A stretch of DNA of 19,704 bases from Thiobacillus sp. UBA2597 (GTDB lineage Bacteria > Pseudomonadota > Gammaproteobacteria > Burkholderiales > Thiobacillaceae), in assembly GCA_002339725.1 (NCBI GenBank), contig DDKN01000093.1, forward strand, positions 1,757 through 21,460, read 5' to 3'. Of this stretch, positions 6,830-13,818 are shown in pieces (the first letter of the stretch is position 1; every line of letters begins with the position of its first letter). The translations under genes and the position numbers were made by a program. The notes below the pieces were generated by a model. It was given only the letters and a program-made list of their open reading frames with translations. It was not told the DNA's origin and did no database searches.

Positions 6830-7759
6830 TCAGCCGAGCGTGGTGTCGAGCACCATCATCACCGCGAAGCCGGCCATGAGCCCGAGGGTGGCCGCCGTCT
6901 GGTGGCCGTTGCGGTGGGTCTCGGGAATCACTTCGTGCGAGACCACGAAGATCATGGCCCCGGCGGCGAGGCCCATGCCGATCGGGTAGGCCAGCGCCAT
7001 GCCGCTGGTCAGACCGATGCCGAGCAGGGCACCAATCGGTTCCATCAGTCCGCTGGCGGCGGCGATCAGCACGGCATTGAGCGGGGTGAGGCCGGCTGCA
7101 CGCAGGGCCATGGCCACGGCCAGGCCTTCCGGGATGTCCTGGATGGCAATCGCCGTGGTCAGCGGCAGCCCGACGGAAAGATCGCCCTTGGCGAAGGAGA
7201 CGCCGATCGCCATGCCCTCGGGCAGGTTGTGCAGGGCGATTGCGAAGACGAACAGCCAGATCTTGTCCAGGCGCTCGCAGCCGGCGCCGCAGGGCCCGCC
7301 ATGGGCATGTTCGTGCGGGGTGAAGTTGTCCAGACCGAGCATGAGCAGCACCCCGAGGCCAAGACCGAGCACCACGGTCAGCGCAGCGAGCGTGCCATTG
7401 CCGGTGATCGCCATGCCAGCATCCAGGCCGGGCAATATGAGGGAGAAGGAACTGGCGGCCAGCATCATGCCGGCGGCCAGCCCGAGCATGGTGTCCTCGG
7501 TGCGGTGGGACAGGCCGCGCAGGATGAGGGCGGGCAGGGCGCCCAGGGCGGTGGCGCCGAGGCCGGCCAGGCCACCCAGCAGGCCCAGGCGCAAGGCGGC
7601 ATCGGCGGCGCCGGTCGCGACATGATAAGCGCTGCTGGCCAAAAGCCAGACCATGGCCAGCAGGGCCAGGGCCAGTCCCACGCTGGTGTAGGGGTGGGCC
7701 TGGGCATGGGCCGACCAGGTCGCACGCCAGCTGCTGAGGGGTTTGTTGGCCAGTTCCAT
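6830..7759 (-). CDS. ZIP family divalent metal transporter (GufA-like)
   Basis: This 309-residue inner-membrane protein has about eight helices. The two metal-binding helices are recognisable: HNLPEG at residues 177-182 and QDIPEG at 207-212. These are the TM4 and TM5 motifs of ZIP importers. A cytoplasmic loop before TM4 holds the His/Cys-rich segment PHEHAHGGPCGAGC (148-161), a likely metal-sensing or metal-delivery loop. Substrates for the family include Zn2+, Fe2+ and Mn2+; the sequence does not decide which. I chose the ATG at 7757-7759 with TGAGG six bases upstream over a TTG four codons further out. It lies between a 53-residue small gene (18 bp upstream) and dps (34 bp downstream). 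The dps neighbour favours iron as one substrate. Confidence 0.9.
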   Translation of the reverse strand: MELANKPLSSWRATWSAHAQAHPYTSVGLALALLAMVWLLASSAYHVATGAADAALRLGLLGGLAGLGATALGALPALILRGLSHRTEDTMLGLAAGMMLAASSFSLILPGLDAGMAITGNGTLAALTVVLGLGLGVLLMLGLDNFTPHEHAHGGPCGAGCERLDKIWLFVFAIALHNLPEGMAIGVSFAKGDLSVGLPLTTAIAIQDIPEGLAVAMALRAAGLTPLNAVLIAAASGLMEPIGALLGIGLTSGMALAYPIGMGLAAGAMIFVVSHEVIPETHRNGHQTAATLGLMAGFAVMMVLDTTLG

Positions 7760-7777
7760 GGCGCGCCTCAAAATGTC

Positions 7778-7939
7778 TCAACCGATCCCGATCGCGGCTT
7801 GCTCGTCGCCGTCGCTCAGGGGCGAGTGACCGGGGCTGTCGGTCTTGGGTTCCATCACGCGGCGGGCAGCGGCTTGCAGCCGTTCGGCCGCGCGTGCGTC
7901 ATGCCCAATCGGGTCGCTGCAATAAAGGCTGAATGTCAT
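7778..7939 (-). CDS. 53-residue small protein of unknown function, first gene of the ZIP-dps unit
   Basis: An ATG at 7937-7939 is preceded by AGGAG at a seven-base distance, the best initiation signal in this region. It opens a 53-codon frame ending at 7778. The product is hydrophilic apart from its first eight residues (MTFSLYCS). It has one cysteine, an Ala/Arg-rich stretch (DARAAERLQAAARRVMEP, about 15-32) that should be helical, and an acidic, probably disordered end. There is no signal peptide, membrane span or metal motif. I do not recognise a family. Its stop is 18 bp before the ZIP start, so it is probably cotranscribed and could be a real small protein or a translated leader. Confidence 0.6.
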   Translation of the reverse strand: MTFSLYCSDPIGHDARAAERLQAAARRVMEPKTDSPGHSPLSDGDEQAAIGIG

Positions 7940-7956
7940 CGTCAGGCTCCTGTCCC

Positions 7957-7983
7957 ATATTAGCGGAACGGCGCCAGTACCAA
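7957..7983 (-). promoter_or_regulatory. Possible promoter of the small protein-ZIP-dps unit
   Basis: On the minus strand TTGGTA (7978-7983) and TAATAT (7957-7962) resemble -35 and -10 boxes. The 15-bp spacer is shorter than optimal. The start would fall about 10 bp upstream of the small gene's ribosome site. Confidence 0.3.
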
Positions 7984-8044
7984 GCAAATGGCGCCGGCGC
8001 AGGTCTCGATGCCATTACAGCCCAAATCCGGTTTTTTATAAAAT

Positions 8045-8063
8045 GAAAATAATTTAAGTTATC
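8045..8063 (-). promoter_or_regulatory. Fur-box-like sequence upstream of the ZIP-dps unit
   Basis: The 19-bp site, read on the minus strand as GATAACTTAAATTATTTTC, matches the classical Fur consensus GATAATGATAATCATTATC at 13 of 19 positions. It lies in an AT-rich block (about 8030-8076) in otherwise GC-rich DNA. The genes downstream, a ZIP transporter and Dps, would be sensible iron-regulated targets. AT-rich sequence can match this motif by chance, and the site is about 80 bp from the proposed -10, so this is only a candidate. Confidence 0.3.
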
Positions 8064-8073
8064 GATCGATCAT

Positions 8074-8583
8074 TTAGATCAATGGCCGGCTCGCGGCCCA
8101 GTAGCGATGGGGATAATCGCGCGCCGGATCGTTGGCGGCGACCGGCTGCAGACCTTGTTTCAGGAAAAAGGGTGCGGCATCGGCCTGGGCCTTGACCAGG
8201 ACCCCATGGTAGCCCCGGGCGTGGGCGGCGCCAATGGCGGCGGCGAGCAGCCGGCGGCCGATACCCTGACGCTGCCGTGCCGGATCGACATAAAGGCCGT
8301 GCAGCAACAGGCCGCTTTGACCTGGCGCCAGGTCCTGGGGATTGGCCGGCTCCCAGGCGGCGACGCCGACGATGCCCTGGCCGGCGTGCTCGCTCACCAC
8401 CAGGGTCAGGTGCTCGAGATCGTGCTCGGTGTAGCGGTAACTGGGCAGGGCGAGGCGCTTGACCCGCTCGGGCAGTTGCCAGGTCATCACCGCGCGTTCG
8501 ATCAGCGCATTCACGGCGCCCAGATCGGCGGCATGGGCCGGACGCAGCCGGGGGCTGGTCGGGTCTGGGGTGGCGCCGTCCAT
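8074..8583 (-). CDS. GNAT family N-acetyltransferase
   Basis: This 169-residue protein has the GNAT fold. The motif A acetyl-CoA pyrophosphate loop is RQRQGIGRRLL, after the strand LLLHGLYVDPA. The C-terminal motif B includes APFFLKQGLQPV. GNAT enzymes transfer an acetyl group from acetyl-CoA to amines or protein lysines; the substrate cannot be inferred. The chosen ATG at 8581-8583 has TGAGG about eight bases upstream; that TGA is the stop codon of cfa, so expression is probably coupled. A GTG two codons earlier sits too close to the ribosome site. It is the last gene of the small-peptide/cfa/GNAT group. Confidence 0.88.
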   Translation of the reverse strand: MDGATPDPTSPRLRPAHAADLGAVNALIERAVMTWQLPERVKRLALPSYRYTEHDLEHLTLVVSEHAGQGIVGVAAWEPANPQDLAPGQSGLLLHGLYVDPARQRQGIGRRLLAAAIGAAHARGYHGVLVKAQADAAPFFLKQGLQPVAANDPARDYPHRYWAASRPLI

Positions 8584-8593
8584 GAGCACGGCC

Positions 8594-9739
8594 TCAGCGC
8601 ACCGAGCGATACACCCGCGAGCGGCTGCGCTTGCTCAGCACCAGCTGCCAGAGCTGGCCCTGGCGCGAGCGGAAATAGCCGGCGCAGCAGAGCAGGTAGT
8701 ATTTCCACATGCGGTAGAAGCGCTCGTCGTATTTGCCTTGCAGGCGGGGCCAGGCGCGGTCGAAATTTTCCCACCACGCCATCAGGGTGCGGTCGTAGTC
8801 CGGACCGAAGTTGTGCCAGTCCTCGATCAGGAAGCGGCCTTCCAGCACCGTGGCCAGTTCCTTGGCCGAGGGCAGCTTGCCGTTGGGGAAGATGTATTTG
8901 TCGATCCAGGGATCGGTCTTGGGCGAGGTGACGTGGTTGCCGATGGTATGCAGCAGGAACAGACCGTCGTCCTTCAGCACCCGCAGCACCGTGTCGAAGT
9001 AGATGGGATAGTTTTTGGGCCCGACGTGCTCGAACATGCCGACCGAAACCACCTTGTCGAACTGTCCGGTGAGCTTGCGGTAATCGACCAGCTCGATGGT
9101 GACCGGCAGGTTGGCACAGCGTTGCTGCGCGAGTTTCTGCTGTTCCCTGGACACCGTGATGCCGAGCACCTCGACACCGTAACGCTCGGCGGCATAGCGC
9201 GCCAGGCCGCCCCAGCCGCAGCCGATCTCGAGCAGGCGCTCGCCCGGGCGCAACTCCAGCTTGCGGCAGATCAGATCGAGCTTGTTGCGCTGGGCCTCGG
9301 CCAGATCGGCCGCATTGTGCCAATAGGCGCAGGAATAGCTCATGGTGGGGTCGAGCATGGCCTCGAACACGTCGTTGCCGATGTCGTAGTGCTGCTCGCC
9401 GACCTGATAGGCGCGGCGGTCGGATTGCAGGTTGAACAGGCGATGGCGCAGGACATCGGCCAGCAGGCGCACCCGGGCCCAGCCGACGATCTTTTCGTCG
9501 GCGTCGATCGAGAGCAGCCGGGTAAACATCTGGTCCAGGCTGAGGCAGTCCCACCAGCCATCCATGTAGGCCTCGCCGAAGCCGAGCGAGCCATGAAGCA
9601 GGAGGCGCCGATAGAGCCGTTCGTCATAGACCTGGATGTCCCACGGGGCATCGCCGTTGAAGCGGACGCCGCCCTCGGCGGCGAGATCACGCAGGACCGC
9701 GGGGGGTTCCGGCCGCTGCGCCGGCAAAGACGGCTTCAT
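8594..9739 (-). CDS. cfa: Cyclopropane-fatty-acyl-phospholipid synthase
   Basis: Cfa converts cis double bonds of membrane phospholipid acyl chains to cyclopropane rings with S-adenosylmethionine, on the inner face of the membrane. The protein aligns end to end with E. coli Cfa. It has HYDIGNDVF and MLDPTMSYSCAYW around the conserved active-site Cys, the SAM motif LEIGCGWGGL, VSVGMFEHVGPKNY, HTIGNH and EDWHNFGPDYDRTLMAWW. The ATG at 9737-9739 gives 381 residues, close to the E. coli 382, though its ribosome site is weak (GAAG). TTG 9784 or GTG 9781 would add about 15 residues, also without a good site. A 37-residue gene precedes it and a GNAT gene follows 10 bp on. Being divergent from oxyR fits its stress-protective role. 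Confidence 0.95.
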   Translation of the reverse strand: MKPSLPAQRPEPPAVLRDLAAEGGVRFNGDAPWDIQVYDERLYRRLLLHGSLGFGEAYMDGWWDCLSLDQMFTRLLSIDADEKIVGWARVRLLADVLRHRLFNLQSDRRAYQVGEQHYDIGNDVFEAMLDPTMSYSCAYWHNAADLAEAQRNKLDLICRKLELRPGERLLEIGCGWGGLARYAAERYGVEVLGITVSREQQKLAQQRCANLPVTIELVDYRKLTGQFDKVVSVGMFEHVGPKNYPIYFDTVLRVLKDDGLFLLHTIGNHVTSPKTDPWIDKYIFPNGKLPSAKELATVLEGRFLIEDWHNFGPDYDRTLMAWWENFDRAWPRLQGKYDERFYRMWKYYLLCCAGYFRSRQGQLWQLVLSKRSRSRVYRSVR

Positions 9740-9827
9740 CTGCTTCGAATGGACGGTGTCTTCCACGCCGAATTTCTCCACCAATGTTTTGTCGTTTGTC
9801 GCGGTTCAGCGTCGCTGCACGGCCGGC

Positions 9828-9941
9828 CTAGCCGGCGGGCCAGTCTTCGCCGCCGGCGGTGACGCCGGCCAGGCCCAGGCCAAACACGGTCAGCACATGC
9901 ACGATGCTGCGCTGCCAACGCTGCCAGGTTCGAGTATTCAT
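9828..9941 (-). CDS. 37-residue single-span membrane peptide upstream of cfa
   Basis: An ATG at 9939-9941 follows a strong CCAGGAG site (AGGAG at 9948-9952, six bases from the ATG). It opens a 37-codon frame that ends with TAG at 9828. The peptide has a basic, Trp-containing start (MNTRTWQRWQR), one hydrophobic span of about 19 residues (SIVHVLTVFGLGLAGVTAG) and a short acidic tail (EDWPAG). That layout suits a small inner-membrane peptide or a very short exported one. I do not recognise a family. It lies about 90-190 bp before the possible cfa starts, on the same strand, and would be the first gene after the promoter divergent from oxyR. It is below the length cut-off of many gene callers. 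Confidence 0.6.
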   Translation of the reverse strand: MNTRTWQRWQRSIVHVLTVFGLGLAGVTAGGEDWPAG

Positions 9942-9971
9942 GATCTGCTCCTGGATGTGAACCCTGCCTCG

Positions 9972-9986
9972 GACCGGTGGCCGGTC
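9972..9986 (-). other. Hairpin in the leader of the small-peptide/cfa transcript
   Basis: GACCGG (9972-9977) and CCGGTC (9981-9986) are perfect inverted repeats around a 3-nt loop, and the palindrome GTCCGGAC at about 9992-9999 lies just beside them. They sit about 20-50 nt upstream of the small gene's ribosome site and would be transcribed in its leader. No T-run follows, so this is not a standard terminator. Confidence 0.35.
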
Positions 9987-10031
9987 GCCCCGTCCGGACA
10001 GGTGGTTGCCGACAGCTTAGGGCGTTGGCGC

Positions 10032-10059
10032 TTGTTCAAGCCAATGAATTGTCTAGAAT
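10032..10059 (+). promoter_or_regulatory. Predicted sigma-70 promoter of oxyR
   Basis: TTGTTC (10032-10037) and TAGAAT (10054-10059) form -35 and -10 boxes with a 16-bp spacer. This places the start near 10066, about 23 nt before the oxyR ATG and at the edge of the palindrome at 10066-10080. Confidence 0.5.
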
Positions 10060-10065
10060 GTAACG

Positions 10066-10080
10066 ATTGATAATTTCAAT
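10066..10080. promoter_or_regulatory. LysR-type/OxyR-like operator palindrome
   Basis: ATTGA (10066-10070) and TCAAT (10076-10080) form a perfect inverted repeat around TAATT. Read as ATTG-N7-CAAT it has the same arm spacing as the OxyR half-operator ATAG-N7-CTAT, and it fits the T-N11-A rule of LysR-type regulators. It covers the predicted oxyR start site, a position suited to autorepression. The expected second half-site 22 bp away is not clear on either side. Confidence 0.45.
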
Positions 10081-10088
10081 AAAATGTC

Positions 10089-10985
10089 ATGACCCTGCAG
10101 GAACTGCGTTATCTGGTGGCACTGGCCGACACCGGCCACTTCGGGCAGGCGGCCGAGGCCTGTTTCGTCAGCCAGTCCACCCTGTCCACCGGCTTGAAAA
10201 AGCTGGAGGATTACCTCGGCATCATCCTGTTCGATCGCAGCCTGAAACGGGTGACCCCGACCCCGATCGGGCGCGAGATCGTGGAATCGGCCCGGCTCAT
10301 CCTGCAGGAGGCCGACCGCATCCGCGAACTGGCCAAATATGCCGGCGACCCCATGGACCGCACGGTACAAATCGGCGTCATCCCCACCCTTGGCCCCTAT
10401 TACCTGCCTCATGCCCTGATGCAGGTGCGTGCGGCACATCCCAAGCTGCGCCTGCTGTTGCGCGAGGTGATGACGCCCCAATTGCTCGATCAGTTGCACG
10501 CGGGCAAGCTCGATGCCGGCCTGCTCGCCCTGCCGATCGAGGAAGAGGGGCTGACGGTGGCCCCCCTGTTCCACGAGCCGTTTCTGGCGGCGGTGCCGGC
10601 CGAGCATGCGCTGGCCAGGAAGGCCAGGATCAGCCTGGAGGAATTGAGCCGGGCCAACCTGCTGCTCCTGGAAGAGGGACATTGTCTGCGCGACCAGGCC
10701 CTCGCGGTGTGCGGCCTGCAGGGCCTGGCCAGCGAGGAGGTGCGCGCCACCAGCCTGGAGACGCTGCGCCAGATGGTGGGCATGGGCATCGGCGTCACCC
10801 TGCTGCCGCGCCTGGCCTGCAATGCGCCGAGCCAGCCGAACATCGCGATCAAGCCCCTGGCCGGCTCGGGCGCCGGCCGCGTGATCGCCCTGATCTGGCG
10901 CAAGCGTACGCCTTATCTCGAGACCATGACCGGGCTCGCCCAGACCCTGGTGCGGCATCTGCCGGACGGCGTCAGGAAGGTGTGA
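10089..10985 (+). CDS. oxyR: Hydrogen-peroxide-sensing LysR-type regulator OxyR
   Basis: This 298-residue protein has an N-terminal winged helix-turn-helix (residues 1-60, AAEACFVSQSTLSTGLKKLE) and a periplasmic-binding-protein-like sensor domain. The two redox cysteines are Cys199 (EEGHCLRDQ) and Cys208, the same numbers and spacing as in E. coli OxyR. RATSLETLRQMVGMGIGVTLLP follows, as in the family. Peroxide forms the 199-208 disulfide and switches DNA binding in the cytoplasm. The gene is divergent from the small-peptide/cfa/GNAT group and begins a rightward series. The next start is 3 bp past its stop, with an AGGAAGG site inside the oxyR end. The promoter and palindrome upstream suggest autoregulation. 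There is no ahpC or katG here; the nearby putative targets are msrA, dps and cfa. Confidence 0.95.
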   Translation: MTLQELRYLVALADTGHFGQAAEACFVSQSTLSTGLKKLEDYLGIILFDRSLKRVTPTPIGREIVESARLILQEADRIRELAKYAGDPMDRTVQIGVIPTLGPYYLPHALMQVRAAHPKLRLLLREVMTPQLLDQLHAGKLDAGLLALPIEEEGLTVAPLFHEPFLAAVPAEHALARKARISLEELSRANLLLLEEGHCLRDQALAVCGLQGLASEEVRATSLETLRQMVGMGIGVTLLPRLACNAPSQPNIAIKPLAGSGAGRVIALIWRKRTPYLETMTGLAQTLVRHLPDGVRKV

Positions 10986-10988
10986 ATC

Positions 10989-12332
10989 ATGGCCATGCCG
11001 ACACCGCGCCGCATCGTCATCCTGGGCGCCGCCGGGCGCGATTTTCACAACTTCAACCTGGTCTACCGCGACGACCCGGCGGTCGAGGTGGTTGCCTTCA
11101 CTGCGGCGCAGATCCCCGGCATCGCCGGCCGGCGCTATCCGGCCAGCCTGGCCGGGCCGCGCTATCCGCAGGGCATTCCCATCGTCGACGAGGCCGAGCT
11201 GGAGGCGGTCTGCCGGCGCGAGCGCATCGACCAGGTGGTGTTCGCCTACAGCGACGTGCCGCATGAGCACGTGATGCACCTGGCCTCGCGCGCCCTGGCC
11301 TGCGGCGCCGATTTTTGCCTGCTCGGGCCCGAGCGCACCCAGATCAAGGCCGGCCGGCCGGTCATCGCCATCAGTGCGGTGCGCACCGGCTGCGGCAAGT
11401 CGCAGACTTCGCGCTATCTGTCGCATTGGCTGGGCCAACGGGGCTTGCGCGTGGCGGTGCTGCGTCACCCCATGCCCTACGGCGATCTGGCGGCCGAGGC
11501 GGTGCAGCGCTTCGCCAGCCGGGCCGATCTCGATGCCGCCCGCTGCACGGTGGAGGAGCGCGAGGAATACGAGCCGCACCTCGCGCTCGGTCACGTGGTC
11601 TATGCCGGGGTCGATTACCGTCGCATCGTCGAGGCGGCTGCGGCCGAGGCCGATCTTTTGCTCTGGGAGGGCGGCAACAACGACTTCCCGTTTCTCAAGC
11701 CCGACCTGCACATCGTGCTCATCGATCCGCTGCGGCCCGGCCATGAACTCACGCATCATCCGGGCGAGGCGGTGCTGCGCATGGCCGACGTGGGCCTGAT
11801 CATGAAGACCAACACGGCCGAGCCGGCCGCCCTGGCCACGGTCGAGGCCAACCTGCGGCGCCTCAATCCGAAGGCCGTCGTCGTGCGCGCCGCCTCGCGC
11901 ATCCAGCTGGACGATGCGGCGGCCGTGCGCGGCAAACGCGTCGTCGTGGTGGAGGACGGCCCCAGCGTCACCCACGGCGGCATGCCCTATGGCGCGGGGT
12001 TCCTGGCGGCGCGTGAGGCCGGTGCCGAGATCATCGACCCGCGGCCCTGGGCGGCGCCCGAGATCGCGGCGGCGTATGCGCGCTATCCGCACCTGGGCCG
12101 CGTGCTGCCGGCCCTGGGTTACTCGGCTGCACAGTTGGAGGATCTGGCGGAAACCTTGAGACGGGCCGAGTCGGATGTCGTGATCGCGGCCACGCCGATC
12201 GACCTGGCGGCCCTGATCAGGATCGACAAGCCCATCGTGCGCGCCCGCTACGAGTATGAGGAAGTGGAAGCGCCGGGTTTGGTCGGTGCGGTCGAGGCCT
12301 TTCTTCGCAATGCGGGTCTGATCGGAACCTAG
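10989..12332 (+). CDS. COG2403 P-loop protein, cyclic 2,3-diphosphoglycerate synthetase-like
   Basis: This 447-residue protein belongs to the family labelled predicted GTPase or cyclic 2,3-diphosphoglycerate synthetase. Residues 8-115 form a Rossmann-like N-terminal part (ILGAAGRDFHNFN near 11-23). A P-loop-type segment follows at 129-141 (AVRTGCGKSQTS, Lys137-Ser138). Further conserved blocks are RHPMPYGDL (159-167), EEREEYEPH (189-197), WEGGNNDFPF (226-235) and DPLRPGHE (246-253). At 272-275, where a GTPase NKxD motif would be expected, it has MKTN. The archaeal enzyme makes the cyclic diphosphoglycerate of methanogens; I know of no proven reaction for the bacterial branch, so the product name is uncertain. 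It has a good AGGAAGG ribosome site and directly follows oxyR, with an aldehyde dehydrogenase and msrA behind it. Confidence 0.8.
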   Translation: MAMPTPRRIVILGAAGRDFHNFNLVYRDDPAVEVVAFTAAQIPGIAGRRYPASLAGPRYPQGIPIVDEAELEAVCRRERIDQVVFAYSDVPHEHVMHLASRALACGADFCLLGPERTQIKAGRPVIAISAVRTGCGKSQTSRYLSHWLGQRGLRVAVLRHPMPYGDLAAEAVQRFASRADLDAARCTVEEREEYEPHLALGHVVYAGVDYRRIVEAAAAEADLLLWEGGNNDFPFLKPDLHIVLIDPLRPGHELTHHPGEAVLRMADVGLIMKTNTAEPAALATVEANLRRLNPKAVVVRAASRIQLDDAAAVRGKRVVVVEDGPSVTHGGMPYGAGFLAAREAGAEIIDPRPWAAPEIAAAYARYPHLGRVLPALGYSAAQLEDLAETLRRAESDVVIAATPIDLAALIRIDKPIVRARYEYEEVEAPGLVGAVEAFLRNAGLIGT

Positions 12333-12354
12333 TGTGGTACAGGAGTCACCAGAC

Positions 12355-13818
12355 ATGCTGAATTTGAGCGATGCCGGCCTGTTCCGGCAGGCGGCGTATA
12401 TCGACGGGCGCTGGCAGACGGCCGAGCACGGCGGCCGGCTGGCGGTGCATAACCCGGCCACCGGGGTCCTGCTGGGCGAGGTGCCGGCCATGGGCAAGGT
12501 CGAAACCCGGCGCGCGATCGAGGCGGCCCAGGCGGCCTTCGGCCCCTGGCGCAAGCGCCTGGCCAAGGAGCGCGCCCAGGTGCTGCGGCGCTGGCACGAC
12601 CTGATGCTGGCGCATCAGGAAGACCTGGCGCGCATCCTCACCAGCGAGCAGGGCAAGCCCCTGGCCGAGGCGCGCGGCGAGATCGCCTATGCCGCCGGCT
12701 TTCTCGAATGGTTCGCCGAGGAGGCCAAGCGGGTGGAAGGTGCGCTGCTCGCCTCGCCCTGGTCCGGGCGCCGCCTGCTCACCCTGAAGCAGCCGGTCGG
12801 GGTCTGCGCCGCGATCACGCCCTGGAACTTCCCTTCGGCCATGCTCACGCGCAAGGCCGGCGCGGCCATCGCGGCCGGTTGCAGCGTGGTGGCCAAGCCG
12901 GCCTCGCAGACCCCGTTCTCCGCCCTGGCCCTGGCCGAGCTGGCCGAACGCGCCGGCCTGCCGCCCGGGGTGCTCAATGTGGTGACCGGCCCGGCCGAGG
13001 CGATCGGCGCGGAACTGACCGCCAATCCGACGGTGCGCCTGCTCTCGTTCACCGGCTCGACCGAGACCGGCAAGCGCCTGATGGCGGCCTGCGCCGGCAC
13101 GGTGAAGAAGGTGGCGCTGGAGCTGGGCGGCAACGCGCCCTTCATCGTGTTCGATGACGCCGACCTCGAGCTCGCGGTGGAGGGTGCCCTCGCCTCGAAA
13201 TACCGCAATACCGGCCAGACCTGCGTCTGCGCCAACCGCCTTCTGGTCCAGGACGGCATTTATGAGGCCTTCGTCGAAAAGCTGGCAGCGGCGGTGAGCC
13301 GACTCAAGGTGGGCGACGGCATGGAGGACGGCGTGAACCTGGGCCCACTGATCAATGCGGCGGCGCTGGAAAAGGTCGAGGCCCAGATCGCCGATGCCAC
13401 GGCGCGGGGTGCCCGCGTGGTGTGCGGCGGCAAGCGCCATGCCCTGGGCGGCAGTTTCTTCGAGCCGACGCTGCTGGCGGACGTGACGCCGGACATGCGG
13501 GTGTGCCAGGAAGAGACCTTCGGTCCGGTCGCCCCGCTCCTGCGGTTTCACACCGAGGCCGAGGCGATCGAGTTGGCCAACGCCACCGAATCCGGCCTGG
13601 CCGCCTACTTCTATGCGCGCGACGCCGCCCGCATCTGGCGGGTGTTCGAAGCGCTGGAGTTCGGCATGGTCGGCGTCAACGCCGGCGTCATCTCGACCGA
13701 GGTGGCACCCTTCGGCGGGGTCAAGGCCTCGGGCCTGGGGCGCGAGGGCGGACACGCCGGCATCGAGGAATATTTGGAAGAAAAATATGTCTGTCTCGGA
13801 GGCATCGGCGATGCTTGA
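12355..13818 (+). CDS. gabD: NAD(P)-dependent succinate-semialdehyde dehydrogenase
   Basis: This 487-residue cytoplasmic enzyme should oxidise succinate semialdehyde to succinate, the last step of GABA breakdown. It shows the aldehyde-dehydrogenase cofactor segment ITPWNFPSAMLTRKAGAA, the general-base Glu256 (LELGGNAPF) and the nucleophile Cys290 (GQTCVCANR). The latter are close to Glu254 and Cys288 of E. coli GabD. The C-terminal FGGVKASGLGREGG and EEYLEEKYVC are typical of GabD; Cys-x-Cys at 290-292 is also seen in this subfamily. The ATG at 12355 has AGGAG nine bases upstream; the GTG at 12334 has none. It starts 22 bp after the COG2403 gene and overlaps msrA by 8 bp. The exact aldehyde could differ, since lipid-peroxidation aldehydes would also suit the setting. 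Confidence 0.9.
   Translation: MLNLSDAGLFRQAAYIDGRWQTAEHGGRLAVHNPATGVLLGEVPAMGKVETRRAIEAAQAAFGPWRKRLAKERAQVLRRWHDLMLAHQEDLARILTSEQGKPLAEARGEIAYAAGFLEWFAEEAKRVEGALLASPWSGRRLLTLKQPVGVCAAITPWNFPSAMLTRKAGAAIAAGCSVVAKPASQTPFSALALAELAERAGLPPGVLNVVTGPAEAIGAELTANPTVRLLSFTGSTETGKRLMAACAGTVKKVALELGGNAPFIVFDDADLELAVEGALASKYRNTGQTCVCANRLLVQDGIYEAFVEKLAAAVSRLKVGDGMEDGVNLGPLINAAALEKVEAQIADATARGARVVCGGKRHALGGSFFEPTLLADVTPDMRVCQEETFGPVAPLLRFHTEAEAIELANATESGLAAYFYARDAARIWRVFEALEFGMVGVNAGVISTEVAPFGGVKASGLGREGGHAGIEEYLEEKYVCLGGIGDA

Noticed and set aside
6819..6832. T-run after the ZIP stop as an intrinsic terminator
   Set aside because: Seven T residues are present on the minus strand, but the only nearby hairpin (GGTG/CACC) has a 4-bp stem and is not adjacent.
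6755..7963. 402-codon plus-strand frame opposite the ZIP gene
   Set aside because: Gly/Gln/His-rich antisense frame; ZIP motifs and ribosome site are on the other strand.
10053..12566. 837-codon open frame on the minus strand
   Set aside because: It lies opposite oxyR and the COG2403 gene, both with clear family motifs and ribosome sites. Its product is low-complexity His/Gln/Arg/Gly-rich, typical of antisense frames in GC-rich DNA.
12346..13755. 469-codon minus-strand frame opposite gabD
   Set aside because: Composition is that of an antisense shadow and no domain is recognisable; gabD is unambiguous.
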